Below, one piece after another: positions 7,005-15,109 of a stretch of DNA of 27,095 nucleotides. Both the position numbers and the translations under genes were made by a program. The stretch comes from Halolacustris sp051744345. Its GTDB lineage: Bacteria; Actinomycetota; Humimicrobiia; Humimicrobiales; Humimicrobiaceae. Numbering within the stretch: position 1 is the first letter of the stretch; every line of letters starts with the position of its first letter. Location: the NCBI GenBank assembly GCA_051744345.1, contig JBNJCW010000021.1, positions 1-27,095 of the forward strand. The letters are read 5' to 3'. The notes under the pieces were generated by a model. It saw nothing but the letters and a program-made list of their open reading frames with translations. It was not told where the DNA came from and did no database searches.

Positions 7005-9020
7005 CTACCTCCGGGATGCCCTGCGGCGGCGGATTAACAGAAATACAATCAGGGCAGTGAGGGCTAATAGCAAGAGTATGGGCCAGGCTATCAGGGGAAA
7101 GGACCATACCGGATTGATGCGCCCTGCTGTCTGTGAATAGTACGGATCTATCTGGGGTACACCTTCTTCATTGGGTGGCTGGGAAGCGGCATATTCTACT
7201 ACCGCCTGCCATACCTTTAGCTCTTTGCCGTCTGTTTTGATTATAAGGCCGTTTAGCTGTTCCTGGGGGACAGGATTGCCGGTGCTGTCTTTGGGCACTA
7301 TTTCCATGGAGGGAAGCATCTGGCCTACCATGGGCAGGAAGGAGAGAATATAGGTATCGGTTACCAGGTGGTAAAGCTCCTGATCTCCCCGCTCTATAGG
7401 CTGGTACTGTTCATCATCCCCTAAATTATTACCGGTATAGCGCTCTGCACTGAGCACCGCTCCCAGGCTGCCGGGCAAAAGGGCAGTCGGAAGGGGCTGA
7501 TCTATGAAGGGTATGGTAAACAGGATGGCGTTCTGCTGGTTGTAATCATAGCGCAGGCCTGAAAACTGTAGAAAATGGGAGTCTCCCATAAGCTCTGCCA
7601 AAATTGCTGCTACCTCAAGGATACGGTAGATCTCTTCACCGGTAAGGTAAACCGAGACAAGGGGGTATCCGGCGCTGCCGTCTGCACCGATGCCCAGGCT
7701 TACCGGCTCGGCCAGGTCATAGAAGGAGATTTTATCCTGTGAGTGTTCCATGGTTCCGGGGATAACCCCTTCCCGGATGGAGCCGTTTGCCTGTACGGCA
7801 AAATCAACCCTTTCCCCTGTCACCTCCCAGGCTATTATGCGCATGGCGTCGGTGACAAAATTGGCAAAGGGCGTTTCCTGCAGGGGCGGGTGGTGGGGAA
7901 GGGGAAACCTGGAGACTGCAGCTATGTCCAGAATATCTTCGAACCTGCCATCGGTCTGGTAGGAAATAAGGGCGTTAAGCTCTGTGGTGTATTCTGCTAT
8001 TTCTGCATTGGTTTCAGGATCCAGGGGGTAGCTGTCATCCAGTTTTACCAGGAAGGGCTGTATGGCCTCCTGGTTTCGTATACGCAGGGTCTTTGACTGG
8101 CGGTCATAGGCCAGCTCCAGCACTCCAAGATAATGGAGACGGGTGCCGGTCTGGACTATGACGGTATCATTTTCGACTACCGGCTCATGCAGCTCGGTGT
8201 GGCTGTGGCCTCCTATTATTACGTGGATGCCGGGTACTGCTTTTGCCAGGGCACGGTCTTCATCTACTCCTGAATGGGTAAGGGCTACGATAATATCCGC
8301 ACCCTGTTTCTGGAGATGGGCTACCGCATTGCTTGCAGCCGGGTGCCTGTCGCTGAATACAGCCGGTTCATGGCTGTAGGTTACTGCTTCTGCTTTCTCT
8401 CCCATAATGCCAAACAGGCCAACGGTAAGCCCGTTTTCTAGCTTTATTAGATGGGTGTCCTGAAAAAGGCCCAGGTCTGTAAGGGGATGGCCGGCAGGAA
8501 CCGCTGTGTTGGCAGCAAGGACCGCGGTCCTGTCATGAGCGGAAGGGTATCCTGCCGCCTGGAGGTAGGCGGCCAGGTTGTCGGTGCCGTAGTCATACTC
8601 ATGGTTTCCTATGGTTACCGCATCATAGCCAATCTGCTGCATGAGGGTAAGCTCGGCGGCTGTGCCCTGGGGAACCAGCCAGGAGTAGGGAGAGCCTCCC
8701 ATAAAATCCCCTGCAGATACCAGCATGACAGGCTCACCCGCATCCTCTTTTCTGCCTCTTATATCTTTTACCGCAGAAGCAAGCCTCGCATAGCCTCCTA
8801 TGGCAGGGTCGCTCTGCTGGGGGTGAAAGTCTACTGCCGGTGAATGGGGTATTACCGCAGAATGCTCGTCATTGGTATGAAGTATGGTAAAGAGGAGTTC
8901 ATCATTTGTGTTTTCTGCTGCAGCCAATGGTCCGGAGCCAACAAAGAGGATTGCTGCTGCCAGAAGTATTGCCGGGAGAGCTGCCCATGGATTTTTATGA
9001 TTTTTTAGAAAGTTAAGCAT
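7005..9020 (-). CDS. Membrane-anchored bifunctional 5'-nucleotidase / metallophosphatase
   Basis: A 671-residue UshA/YfkN-type enzyme, expected to remove phosphate from extracellular nucleotides. Order: signal peptide about 1-35; metallophosphatase domain with HTNDEH, SAGDFMGG, IGNHEYDYG, ALTHSG and GGHSHTE, all metal motifs intact; the 5'-nucleotidase C-terminal domain with FAVQANGSIREG around residue 410; and a C-terminal membrane helix near residues 645-663 followed by RRRR. So it is tethered outside the membrane with the basic tail in the cytoplasm. The start at 9020 has GGAGGAGAGGG just upstream. It stands alone and faces the DUF4214 gene. Cyclic-phosphodiesterase activity is possible; substrate is not readable. 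Confidence 0.9.
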   Translation of the reverse strand: MLNFLKNHKNPWAALPAILLAAAILFVGSGPLAAAENTNDELLFTILHTNDEHSAVIPHSPAVDFHPQQSDPAIGGYARLASAVKDIRGRKEDAGEPVMLVSAGDFMGGSPYSWLVPQGTAAELTLMQQIGYDAVTIGNHEYDYGTDNLAAYLQAAGYPSAHDRTAVLAANTAVPAGHPLTDLGLFQDTHLIKLENGLTVGLFGIMGEKAEAVTYSHEPAVFSDRHPAASNAVAHLQKQGADIIVALTHSGVDEDRALAKAVPGIHVIIGGHSHTELHEPVVENDTVIVQTGTRLHYLGVLELAYDRQSKTLRIRNQEAIQPFLVKLDDSYPLDPETNAEIAEYTTELNALISYQTDGRFEDILDIAAVSRFPLPHHPPLQETPFANFVTDAMRIIAWEVTGERVDFAVQANGSIREGVIPGTMEHSQDKISFYDLAEPVSLGIGADGSAGYPLVSVYLTGEEIYRILEVAAILAELMGDSHFLQFSGLRYDYNQQNAILFTIPFIDQPLPTALLPGSLGAVLSAERYTGNNLGDDEQYQPIERGDQELYHLVTDTYILSFLPMVGQMLPSMEIVPKDSTGNPVPQEQLNGLIIKTDGKELKVWQAVVEYAASQPPNEEGVPQIDPYYSQTAGRINPVWSFPLIAWPILLLLALTALIVFLLIRRRRASRR

Positions 9021-9589
9021 GCCCTCTCCTCCTCTTTTAATTATTGGCTATAATATATCATAAATTTACGGTTTCATTGATGCAATATTTTTGCTCCAAA
9101 ATTCAGTTCTGCCTGGCAGGTTATTTTACCCTCTTTTGGAGCCTTAGGATTTCTAGTTTTTTTAGCCATTTGTAATTGGTGCTAAAGAATCTGTTTTCCC
9201 TGTAATGCTTCTTCTGTCTGCACTCCAATATTATGGCAGGGGCCTGTACGGTACCTGAGCATGATATTTGTATCCTTTTTTGTGTATTTGCGGTATCTGG
9301 CGCTGCTGGTATTTTTTGCTTTCTGGTGTATATCAATTATATTTTGTTTATGCCAATGGGAGGCTCAAGGGGCCTTCAAGCGGTATCTACTATGTTAAGT
9401 TCTTTTTGCGGTTGTTTTAAGAAAGAGTGAGGAATAAGGTTAAGGAGTCCGGAAAGGTTTTATTCTTATTTAAGGCAATAAGGCTGTGAGGGTTATTTTA
9501 AAAGAGTTATAAACTGGCAAAAAGCTTGGGGGCCGATACCGCAGATGCTGGTTTTCGGCTAAAAAGCACTTTATCCGATATTGGCAAAC
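9021..9589. other. Intergenic stretch without a confident gene
   Basis: Only short open frames occur on either strand (for example 9121-9336 reverse and 9233-9430 forward). None has a recognisable family motif together with a ribosome binding site. I see no clear hairpin terminator, RNA gene or mobile-element end. It marks the left border of the first accessory island. Confidence 0.5.
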
Positions 9590-10774
9590 CTACAGTTCCG
9601 CAGCAGGAATAAAACCCCTGGATTTGTTGAAATTTTCAGTGAGTATATAAGATTGCTTCAGGTTTAGCATCCTGGCCACTTTCTGCACCCTGCTGTAATC
9701 GCTGTCTGTTCCCGTTTGCTTGCACTCCAAACCCAGCATAAGGTCTTCTATTATGAAATCTATTTTGCCGCCTTTCCTTTTCTGGTAATAGTTGATTTCT
9801 CCATATTTTTTTAGGTTAAGGTATACGGAATTTTCGAAAAGATTACCGTGGCTGATTCTGGCAAAATGGTTCAGTATACCATTATCGCATAGGTAGATTT
9901 TTTTTGCCCCGCTTACCTCCCGGTCAACATTTTTTGAAAAAGGGGATATCAGGTCTATAAAAAAAGTATCTTCCAAAAACCTGATATAGGAATATATTGT
10001 TGGTCTTGAGACCCCCAGTTCAGCGGACAGCTTTCCTATTTCAATCTTTTGTCCCGCTCTTTGCATCAAAAGGAATATAAGTTTTCTAAAGATTCCTATT
10101 TGCCTAAAATCCGACAAAGCCTGCACATCTTTTTCAAAATAGGACTTAAATATATCTTCAAGCCATAATTTTTTACGTTCAGTGCTTTCCTCTAAGACTA
10201 CCTGGGGAAATCCCCCGTATTCCATGTATTGCTGGTATAGTTTTTTGGTTTTTTCATAGGACATCTTGTTTTTATTTTTGTCTTTTAACGAAAAGTCATC
10301 ATAAAAAGGTTTACTGAATTTTTTAAATATCAGAAATTCTTCAAAATCTAAGGGTAAAAGATGGTAAAGGATTTTTCTTCCCGAAAGGCTTTCCGGGAAA
10401 AGGTTCTTTAAATAAAAACTGCTTGATCCAGTCAAAAAAAATTTAATTCCGTGATGGTCGTAAAAATATTTGACCACGTTTGTTATCTCCGGCATAATCT
10501 GCACTTCGTCCAGGAAGATATAGGCTTTTTCCTTTTTATTTATTCCCAAAGCTGCTAGATTAGCCCAGATATTTTCATAGTCGCTTTCTGTAAAAATCTC
10601 CTGGTTCAAGGGATTGGTCAAATCCAGAAATACCTTATTTTTGGATTTTATTTCTTTGAAAATAAGGGTTAAGGCAGTGGTTTTGCCCACTCTTCTCATG
10701 CCGGTTACCACTACTACCTCTGGAGTATTTTTAGACTTCCTTAATTTCCTGAATATTTTTCTGGTAAAAATCAT
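9590..10774 (-). CDS. AAA_14 / DUF4143 ATPase (copy 1)
   Basis: A 394-residue protein. The Walker A is GMRRVGKTT (residues 25-33), the Walker B is AYIFLDEVQ near residue 88, and the sensor motif is FFLTGSS. A winged-helix-like stretch (IGKLSAELGVSRPTIYSYIR, near residue 240) follows, then a DUF4143 C-terminal domain. That domain ends with IDFIIEDLMLGLECKQ, a D...ExK pattern like PD-(D/E)XK nucleases. This family is abundant in archaea and anaerobic bacteria, is often laterally transferred, and has no settled function. It is single and AT-rich compared with the backbone. A perfect palindrome lies 62 bp upstream (10836-10858). A second family member is at 24321-25460. Confidence 0.85.
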   Translation of the reverse strand: MIFTRKIFRKLRKSKNTPEVVVVTGMRRVGKTTALTLIFKEIKSKNKVFLDLTNPLNQEIFTESDYENIWANLAALGINKKEKAYIFLDEVQIMPEITNVVKYFYDHHGIKFFLTGSSSFYLKNLFPESLSGRKILYHLLPLDFEEFLIFKKFSKPFYDDFSLKDKNKNKMSYEKTKKLYQQYMEYGGFPQVVLEESTERKKLWLEDIFKSYFEKDVQALSDFRQIGIFRKLIFLLMQRAGQKIEIGKLSAELGVSRPTIYSYIRFLEDTFFIDLISPFSKNVDREVSGAKKIYLCDNGILNHFARISHGNLFENSVYLNLKKYGEINYYQKRKGGKIDFIIEDLMLGLECKQTGTDSDYSRVQKVARMLNLKQSYILTENFNKSRGFIPAAEL

Positions 10775-10835
10775 GTCTCTATATTACATAAAAGATACAA
10801 AATGGTCAATTACTATTTAACAATATTGTACCCAA

Positions 10836-10858
10836 AATGTAAAATAGTATTTTACATT
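10836..10858. promoter_or_regulatory. Perfect palindrome upstream of ATPase copy 1
   Basis: AATGTAAAAT and ATTTTACATT are exact 10-bp arms around a 3-nt centre. The arm nearest the gene contains TTTACA, which with TTAAAT 17 nt downstream could form the promoter. The site would then be an operator over the -35. The gene's own winged-helix-like segment is a candidate binder; this is inference. Confidence 0.5.
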
Positions 10859-11123
10859 ATTGGTAATTTTAGGGCTGGCTGCATGGTTTGCCGCCAGTGC
10901 CATCCAATGGTGTTTATAAAAAAGAGGGCAAGCTTTTAGCTTGTAGAAGCAGGCGGCCCTGGGTTGGCCCCAGTGTATTGCCAATATTTGTTAAAAAGTT
11001 AAACTGCCCACCTTATAACCCCCAGCTCTTGGCTGTTGTGGAAAATAATCGCCTGGACCTGAAAAACCCATATAAACGCAATTTAGCTGAATCGGGTCTG
11101 GGGAGTTATAAATATTTTTTGAT
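10859..11123. other. Gene-free part of the 349-bp gap 10775-11123
   Basis: Apart from the palindrome at 10836, this gap holds only weak hairpins, such as CAAGC-TTTTA-GCTTG near 10929 and CTGGG-N5-CCCAG near 10967. A 90-codon open frame on the forward strand (10888-11160) has no recognisable content and I do not call it. Confidence 0.4.
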
Positions 11124-11618
11124 TTATCTTTCAAACCTGCTCAGAGTAATGGAAAGGTAATGTGGGCTGCCTGAAAAATCATTGAAATAGGCCAGAATAA
11201 TCCCAAAATCTGCCTCTTCGGTTTCCAGGTTTAAGGCCCAGCTCATATCCTCATCACCCATTTTCTCCCTTTCCCATTCCAGGGTAAAACCTTTGGCCAA
11301 AGCATTATCTATGTATTCTTCAACGGCCTCAATGCTTGTGTTTTCAATGGGGACTATATTGGGATAGGAGTCGGGATAGAAGGGATAGTCCAGTATATCT
11401 CCATGGGTGTACTCGGGAAATTCAGCCGGTATCTCCTTTGGCCAGGAGACATACCCAGGGGACCTGTCTGCCTTTTCCTGCCCTGCTTCCTCCATAACCC
11501 CTGGCTCAACTTCAATTTCCTGCGGCGGTTCGGCTTCTTCGGCGGTATCGGCAGGGGTTGGTGTACAGCCGGCCATAAGCAAACCGGCAAACAGAAAGGC
11601 AAGTAAAATAATTTTCAT
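11124..11618 (-). CDS. Small lipoprotein, unknown function
   Basis: A 164-residue protein. MKIILLAFLFAGLLMAGC is a lipoprotein signal with the lipidated Cys at position 18. A Pro/Glu-rich linker follows (residues 20-50), then a compact domain with FPEYTHGDILDYPFYPDS and SIEAVEEYIDNALAKGFTLEWE, ending HYLSITLSRFER. The repeated segment around EYIDNALAKGF suggests a small alpha/beta fold that I cannot name. The frame is open further upstream to 11891, but that part overlaps another decaying reading frame. The ATG at 11618 has GAGG upstream and begins the signal peptide, so it is chosen. It would sit on the outer face of the cell membrane. Confidence 0.75.
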   Translation of the reverse strand: MKIILLAFLFAGLLMAGCTPTPADTAEEAEPPQEIEVEPGVMEEAGQEKADRSPGYVSWPKEIPAEFPEYTHGDILDYPFYPDSYPNIVPIENTSIEAVEEYIDNALAKGFTLEWEREKMGDEDMSWALNLETEEADFGIILAYFNDFSGSPHYLSITLSRFER

Positions 11619-11771
11619 GGTTACCTCATTTCTTGGGATGCCGCCATACGGGCAATTGGGAGAAAGTTTATCAATTAAGGGCGGCTGGCGCAAGGGCAGC
11701 CTGCCGGCAGTTAAGAGACCTAAGAAAGTTGGTGAGACCACAGTTAAGGTAACCAAACATATCAGGGATGA

Positions 11772-12125
11772 TCTGTACTTAGAGACAGAAATGATGAAAG
11801 CTTTGGTGTTTATAAAAACGGTTCGGATGCTGGAAGATATGGACATAATGTCAGTGCATGCGGCTGGGTATCGATGGCAGCGCAGGGGCATGGTTTTTTC
11901 AGCGAAAGCGTAGATGAAGATCTGAAAATGCTGTTAAACCGCCTGTTTCGGATAAGTGACAGGATTAGAATAGAGTCAGGCCGTTATGAAACAGTTATAC
12001 GCGGTAATGATTTTGAGTTAGCAAAGCATCGAAAAGAAGACGTCAATCTCATACTGGCAGAACATATAGCAATATTGATTGGGGCTTGGTATACCGGGGC
12101 CAGTAGGCATATGCCAGTAAAATGA
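11772..12125 (+). pseudogene. Decaying open frame, unidentified
   Basis: The frame is open from just after a TGA at 11769 to a stop at 12125 and reads plausibly as protein (YKNGSDAGRYGHNVSACGWV, then SVDEDLKMLLNRLFRISDR). No acceptable start codon precedes the Met at 11874. Protein-like reading also continues upstream in another frame (GGWRKGSLPAVKRPKKVGET near 11682-11740). This pattern is expected if a longer gene was frameshifted near 11790. The stop overlaps the next ATG (ATGA at 12122). I recognise no family. A short real gene starting at 11874 (83 residues) is the alternative. Confidence 0.35.
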
Positions 12126-12725
12126 TCGAACTCGGCCTTATAGAAGAGCAGGGTATCGAGGAAGAAAAGTATATAATAGTTGCTGAGCAACAAACAGAAA
12201 CAGTTTATAAGAAGGAGCCCGAAGACCCGCCTTCGGCAGACTATAATGATGAGGATGACTACTACGAGACAGAAACAGGTGAGCCTACAGAAGAAGATTC
12301 AAAAGACTGTACGGCTGAAGATAATTATTACGAAACGGAAGGCGAATTTGTAGAAGAAGAGCAGGAGGCCTACAAGAGCCTTGACGGCAGATGGAACCAC
12401 TCCAACGGGAGAGTAATTGAGATCCAGGGATCAACAGGTGTTTTCTTATCCTTTTCTTCGGCCTGGCAAAAAGCGGTTGATGCCGGTTTTGTAAGTGTGG
12501 GAAGTACAAAGTGGGTAAATATTGTCCAAACTGGCGCAAATCAATGGGCTTGCAGTAATCTTTGGTACTTCCACGTGGATAATAAAGCCTTATTCTGTAG
12601 GCTGGTGTGATGGGTCAACTATCACCATGACCAGCGATGGGCAATCCATAAGTGTCCAAAGCACTGCAACCCACCCGGCAACTGGCGGTGCTTTATAAGG
12701 TGGCGGCAATTATGTTCGTGAATAA
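12122..12725 (+). pseudogene. Broken gene: acidic linker plus beta-rich C-terminal domain
   Basis: The first frame gives 162 residues to a TGA at 12610. It has an acidic, Tyr-rich linker with two imperfect repeats (DDYYETETGEP and DNYYETEGEFV), then SLDGRWNHSNGRVIEIQGST and WVNIVQTGANQW. Protein-like sequence then goes on in another frame: VGWCDGSTITMTSDGQSISV, an in-frame TAA at 12696, then GGGNYVRE and a final stop at 12725. The whole C-terminal part looks like one small beta domain of about 120 residues with Trp and Gly turns, interrupted by one frameshift near 12560-12590 and one nonsense codon. Function unknown; the domain may have been surface-exposed or part of a secreted protein. Confidence 0.45.
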
Positions 12726-13061
12726 GTCTGCATATAATTTTGATGGACAAGTCTTAGCAGGCCTAACTGCATGCAAATTCCACAGGAGATTAACTTTTAA
12801 CCACATTTAACTATATGTGCCCTAATATCCGTTCAGCAAAAATACTGGATGAAAAATATATGGTATATTTAGCTTGGCCGGGTAAAGAGAATAAGAGAAA
12901 AAAGATCAGCCTTATAGCTCAGTTCTGCAACAATTTCGGTATTAATTTTGCCCTTAAGCAACAACCAGGCAGTAATACTGGCAGATATAAGCTTGGGGGC
13001 CCTAATTTAAGTAAGGTTATTTTAAATTAACTTTACAAATTAAATATTGCTTTACTTCTTG
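12726..13061. other. Gap of about 355 bp before the VapBC-type pair
   Basis: No confident gene. A 71-codon forward frame (12815-13030) has no recognisable motif and no ribosome binding site. The last 60 bp are AT-rich and must hold the promoter of the toxin-antitoxin pair. Confidence 0.4.
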
Positions 13062-13079
13062 TTAATGGTAAACTATTAA
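13062..13079. promoter_or_regulatory. Imperfect palindrome touching the vapB-like start codon
   Basis: TTAATGGT and ACTATTAA (7 of 8 matching) flank AA and end one base before the ATG at 13081. AbrB-fold antitoxins usually repress their own operon, so this is a candidate operator. It is short and AT-rich, so chance is possible. Confidence 0.35.
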
Positions 13080-13080
13080 T

Positions 13081-13323
13081 ATGAAACAGTGCAAAGTACT
13101 AAAACTAAGTAAAAAAAGTCAGGTAACCATTCCTTTAGGAGTGAGAAAAAAACTTAAGGTCAAACCTGGCGATTATATTGTTATGGTGCCAAAAGACGAT
13201 GATATCCTCTTGATGTCCCCCAAGAAATATATTGAATATACCAAGGGGCTGATGAAAGGTGTCTTTGGTAACAAACAGGACATAGATGCATATATTGGCG
13301 GCGAGAGGAGTTCCTGGGATTGA
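13081..13323 (+). CDS. AbrB/MazE-fold antitoxin (VapB-type)
   Basis: An 80-residue protein whose first 45 residues are a swapped-hairpin AbrB domain: VLKLSKKSQVTIPLGVRKKL followed by VKPGDYIVMV. The C-terminal 30 residues are a short tail (KGLMKGVFGNKQDIDAYIGG) of the kind that usually embraces the cognate toxin. It overlaps the PIN-domain gene by 4 nt. Role by family: DNA-binding antitoxin that neutralises the toxin and represses the operon. The ATG directly follows a candidate palindromic operator. Confidence 0.85.
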   Translation: MKQCKVLKLSKKSQVTIPLGVRKKLKVKPGDYIVMVPKDDDILLMSPKKYIEYTKGLMKGVFGNKQDIDAYIGGERSSWD

Positions 13324-13787
13324 ACAGGGAAGGGTTTAGGAAGGCAATAAGTGGGTCTGCGACCATATCATTGGATTCACAGGTTATTATATATCACCTT
13401 GAAGACATTATCCCCTACAGCGCCCTGACTGACGATATCCTCAGCCAAATAATCACCGGCAGGCGCCATTGCAACCTTTCTGCGTTAAGCATTATAGAGA
13501 TAATGGTAAAACCTATAAAAACTAAAAGGGATACGGCGGTATTGCTTTTTGACCAATTTTTAAACAGCATTCCCCGGACCACTATTTTGCCGATAGACCG
13601 GAAGGTTGCATTTAGGGCTGCTAAACTAAGGGCAGAATATAACCTTAAAACTCCTGATGCCATAATCCTTGCCACAGCAATTATAAGCAATTCAAGCTGC
13701 TTTATAACCAACGATTTTGAATTTAAGAAGGTGGATTCTGAAGGTACAGGAACAAGGATTGTGTTTTTGGATGATTACCTGACTTAA
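13320..13787 (+). CDS. PIN-domain ribonuclease toxin (VapC-type), TTG start
   Basis: A 155-residue PIN-domain protein. The acidic active-site set is complete: Asp19 (ISLDSQ), Glu60 (SIIEIM), Asp113 (TPDAIILATA) and Asp132 (FITNDFEF). VapC toxins are Mg-dependent RNases that cut tRNA or rRNA. The start is a TTG at 13320 inside the stop of the antitoxin gene; AGAGGAG lies about 9 nt upstream and no ATG fits the N-terminus. The overlap points to translational coupling, keeping toxin output below antitoxin. Confidence 0.85.
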   Translation: MNREGFRKAISGSATISLDSQVIIYHLEDIIPYSALTDDILSQIITGRRHCNLSALSIIEIMVKPIKTKRDTAVLLFDQFLNSIPRTTILPIDRKVAFRAAKLRAEYNLKTPDAIILATAIISNSSCFITNDFEFKKVDSEGTGTRIVFLDDYLT

Positions 13788-14005
13788 ATTTTTCTTATTC
13801 CCCATAAGCTGTTATTCTCTTTTTTAATAAATTCTTAAAGCAAATAAACAAGTGTCAGATATTTAGCCCTCTAAAATCCTGTTTCCATTTGTTAGGCTGC
13901 TATTGGCTTGTTTTATAAGCTTGACTGTTCTTTGTTTCTTTGTTATAAATATTCAAAGATAATGAGAATAATATACTGTGAATACTATAAAGGGAGGGGC
14001 TTAAG

Positions 14006-14377
14006 TTGACCGAAATTAAAAATGTAAATGGCAATGTAGTTAAAAAACGTATTTCTGTATCCCCAAAACGCCAGATAACTATTCCTATTGAGTTTTTTAA
14101 TCAATTGGGAATAGAGAAGGAGGTTTATTGTTATATTCAGAACAATGCTATTGCCATACGTCCTGTAAATGAGGCTGCAGGTGATTTTGATGAGCAAATT
14201 CTAGCAGATTTAATCTCGCAAGGGTTTTCAGGGAATGAGCTTTTAACCAGATTTAAAGATATGCGGCACAGCATTCGTCCTGCTGCAGAAAGCTTATTGG
14301 AGGAAGCTTATCTTGCTGCTGAAGGAAAAGCACCTTTCAATACCTACCAGGATGTTTTCGGAAAAAAGGGTAAGTGA
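14006..14377 (+). CDS. AbrB-fold antitoxin of a RelE/ParE-type pair, TTG start
   Basis: A 123-residue protein. Residues 13-50 form the AbrB domain (KKRISVSPKRQITIPIEFFN). The C-terminal 70 residues are helical (QILADLISQGFSGNELLTRF, then AESLLEEAYLAAEG) and would bind the toxin. The start is a TTG with GGGAGGGG upstream; no ATG is available before the domain. Just upstream, TATACT at 13972 could be a -10 box. It ends one base into the toxin start. The AbrB-type antitoxin with a RelE/ParE-type toxin is a mixed pairing that is known but less common than VapBC. Confidence 0.8.
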   Translation: MTEIKNVNGNVVKKRISVSPKRQITIPIEFFNQLGIEKEVYCYIQNNAIAIRPVNEAAGDFDEQILADLISQGFSGNELLTRFKDMRHSIRPAAESLLEEAYLAAEGKAPFNTYQDVFGKKGK

Positions 14378-14685
14378 TGTACAGGTTAATCATATTGCCC
14401 CGTGCTGCTAATTATCTTAAGAAGATTAAAGAGAAACCGCTTAAATTAGAATTTCAAAAAATTATTGATAATATTATTCAGAATCCTTATATCGGTACTC
14501 CCAAAATAGGTGATCAAGCTGGTGTTTATTGCTGTGACTTTTTTTATAACAAAGTAAATTATGAGCTTGCATACACTATTATTAAAAAAAATGAAAATAC
14601 TATTGTTGTAATACTGGCAGGTACACGTGAAAACTTTTACTATGAACTGAAAAGGTACATGAAGAATACTAAATTTGAGAAATAA
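14377..14685 (+). CDS. RelE/ParE-superfamily toxin
   Basis: A 102-residue protein with the RelE/ParE core: MYRLIILPRAANYLKKIKEK, a middle IIDNIIQNPYIGTPKIGDQ, and strands YELAYTIIKKNENTIVVILA ending GTRENFYYELKRY. The terminal Arg/Tyr-rich strand carries the residues usually used in catalysis or gyrase binding. RelE types cut mRNA on the ribosome; ParE types poison gyrase. The sequence does not settle which. The ATG at 14377 shares one base with the antitoxin stop, and AAGGG precedes it. A GTG at 14374 is the alternative. Confidence 0.8.
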   Translation: MYRLIILPRAANYLKKIKEKPLKLEFQKIIDNIIQNPYIGTPKIGDQAGVYCCDFFYNKVNYELAYTIIKKNENTIVVILAGTRENFYYELKRYMKNTKFEK

Positions 14686-15109
14686 CTTTTAGCCTGCTGG
14701 AGGTTAATTTATAGATAAAGGGGCACCAGATTTCTTTCTGCTATAATATTGTTTGAAAGCGTAAGCTGATAAACACTTTTTAGGCAATTAATCAACAAAA
14801 CCTATAAAAGTTTTAAGAAAACTGTTTTCTTCTACTTTATCTCTGCATCAGAAGATATTTTTTTCTCTTTTCGTGTAAAAATCCATTTAGCTGGTTATTA
14901 AGCCAGTAATCTTATAACTGGAAAATCCGAATTATTTTTTAAAATGTATGAGAAGCTAAAAAAAAATATTATTGACGATACAGCTTGGGGCACCTGTTTC
15001 GGTGCCCCAAGATTGGTAATATGTAATCCTGATAAATTTTAGACTTACAGATTTATATACCCCAATAGCCTCCATATCCATTAATGCAGCCCGGATGGTA
15101 TCTGTTAAG
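14686..15109. other. 424-bp gap with one strong hairpin
   Basis: This is the right border of the first accessory island. No coding signal is seen on either strand. It contains the perfect hairpin at 14984-15011 described separately, and AT-rich sequence otherwise. Confidence 0.5.
14984..15011. terminator. Perfect 11-bp hairpin, probable terminator for the leftward pair
   Basis: CTTGGGGCACC (14984-14994) pairs exactly with GGTGCCCCAAG (15001-15011) over a 6-nt loop. Read leftward, a run of T begins only about 17 nt later, so the hairpin is not a textbook terminator. It lies about 100 nt past the stop of the leftward membrane-protein gene, which makes a terminator the best guess. Confidence 0.5.

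Noticed and set aside
9121..9336. Reverse 71-codon frame in the gap before ATPase copy 1
   Set aside because: No recognisable motif and no convincing ribosome binding site.
9522..13001. 13-bp word AAGCTTGGGGGCC shared at 9522 and 12989, with GGTTATTTTAAA also near both
   Set aside because: A few shared words of this length are expected by chance in 27 kb, and the order of the two words is reversed between the sites.
12815..13030. Forward 71-codon frame before the VapBC-type pair
   Set aside because: No ribosome binding site, no motif, composition like the surrounding AT-rich gap.
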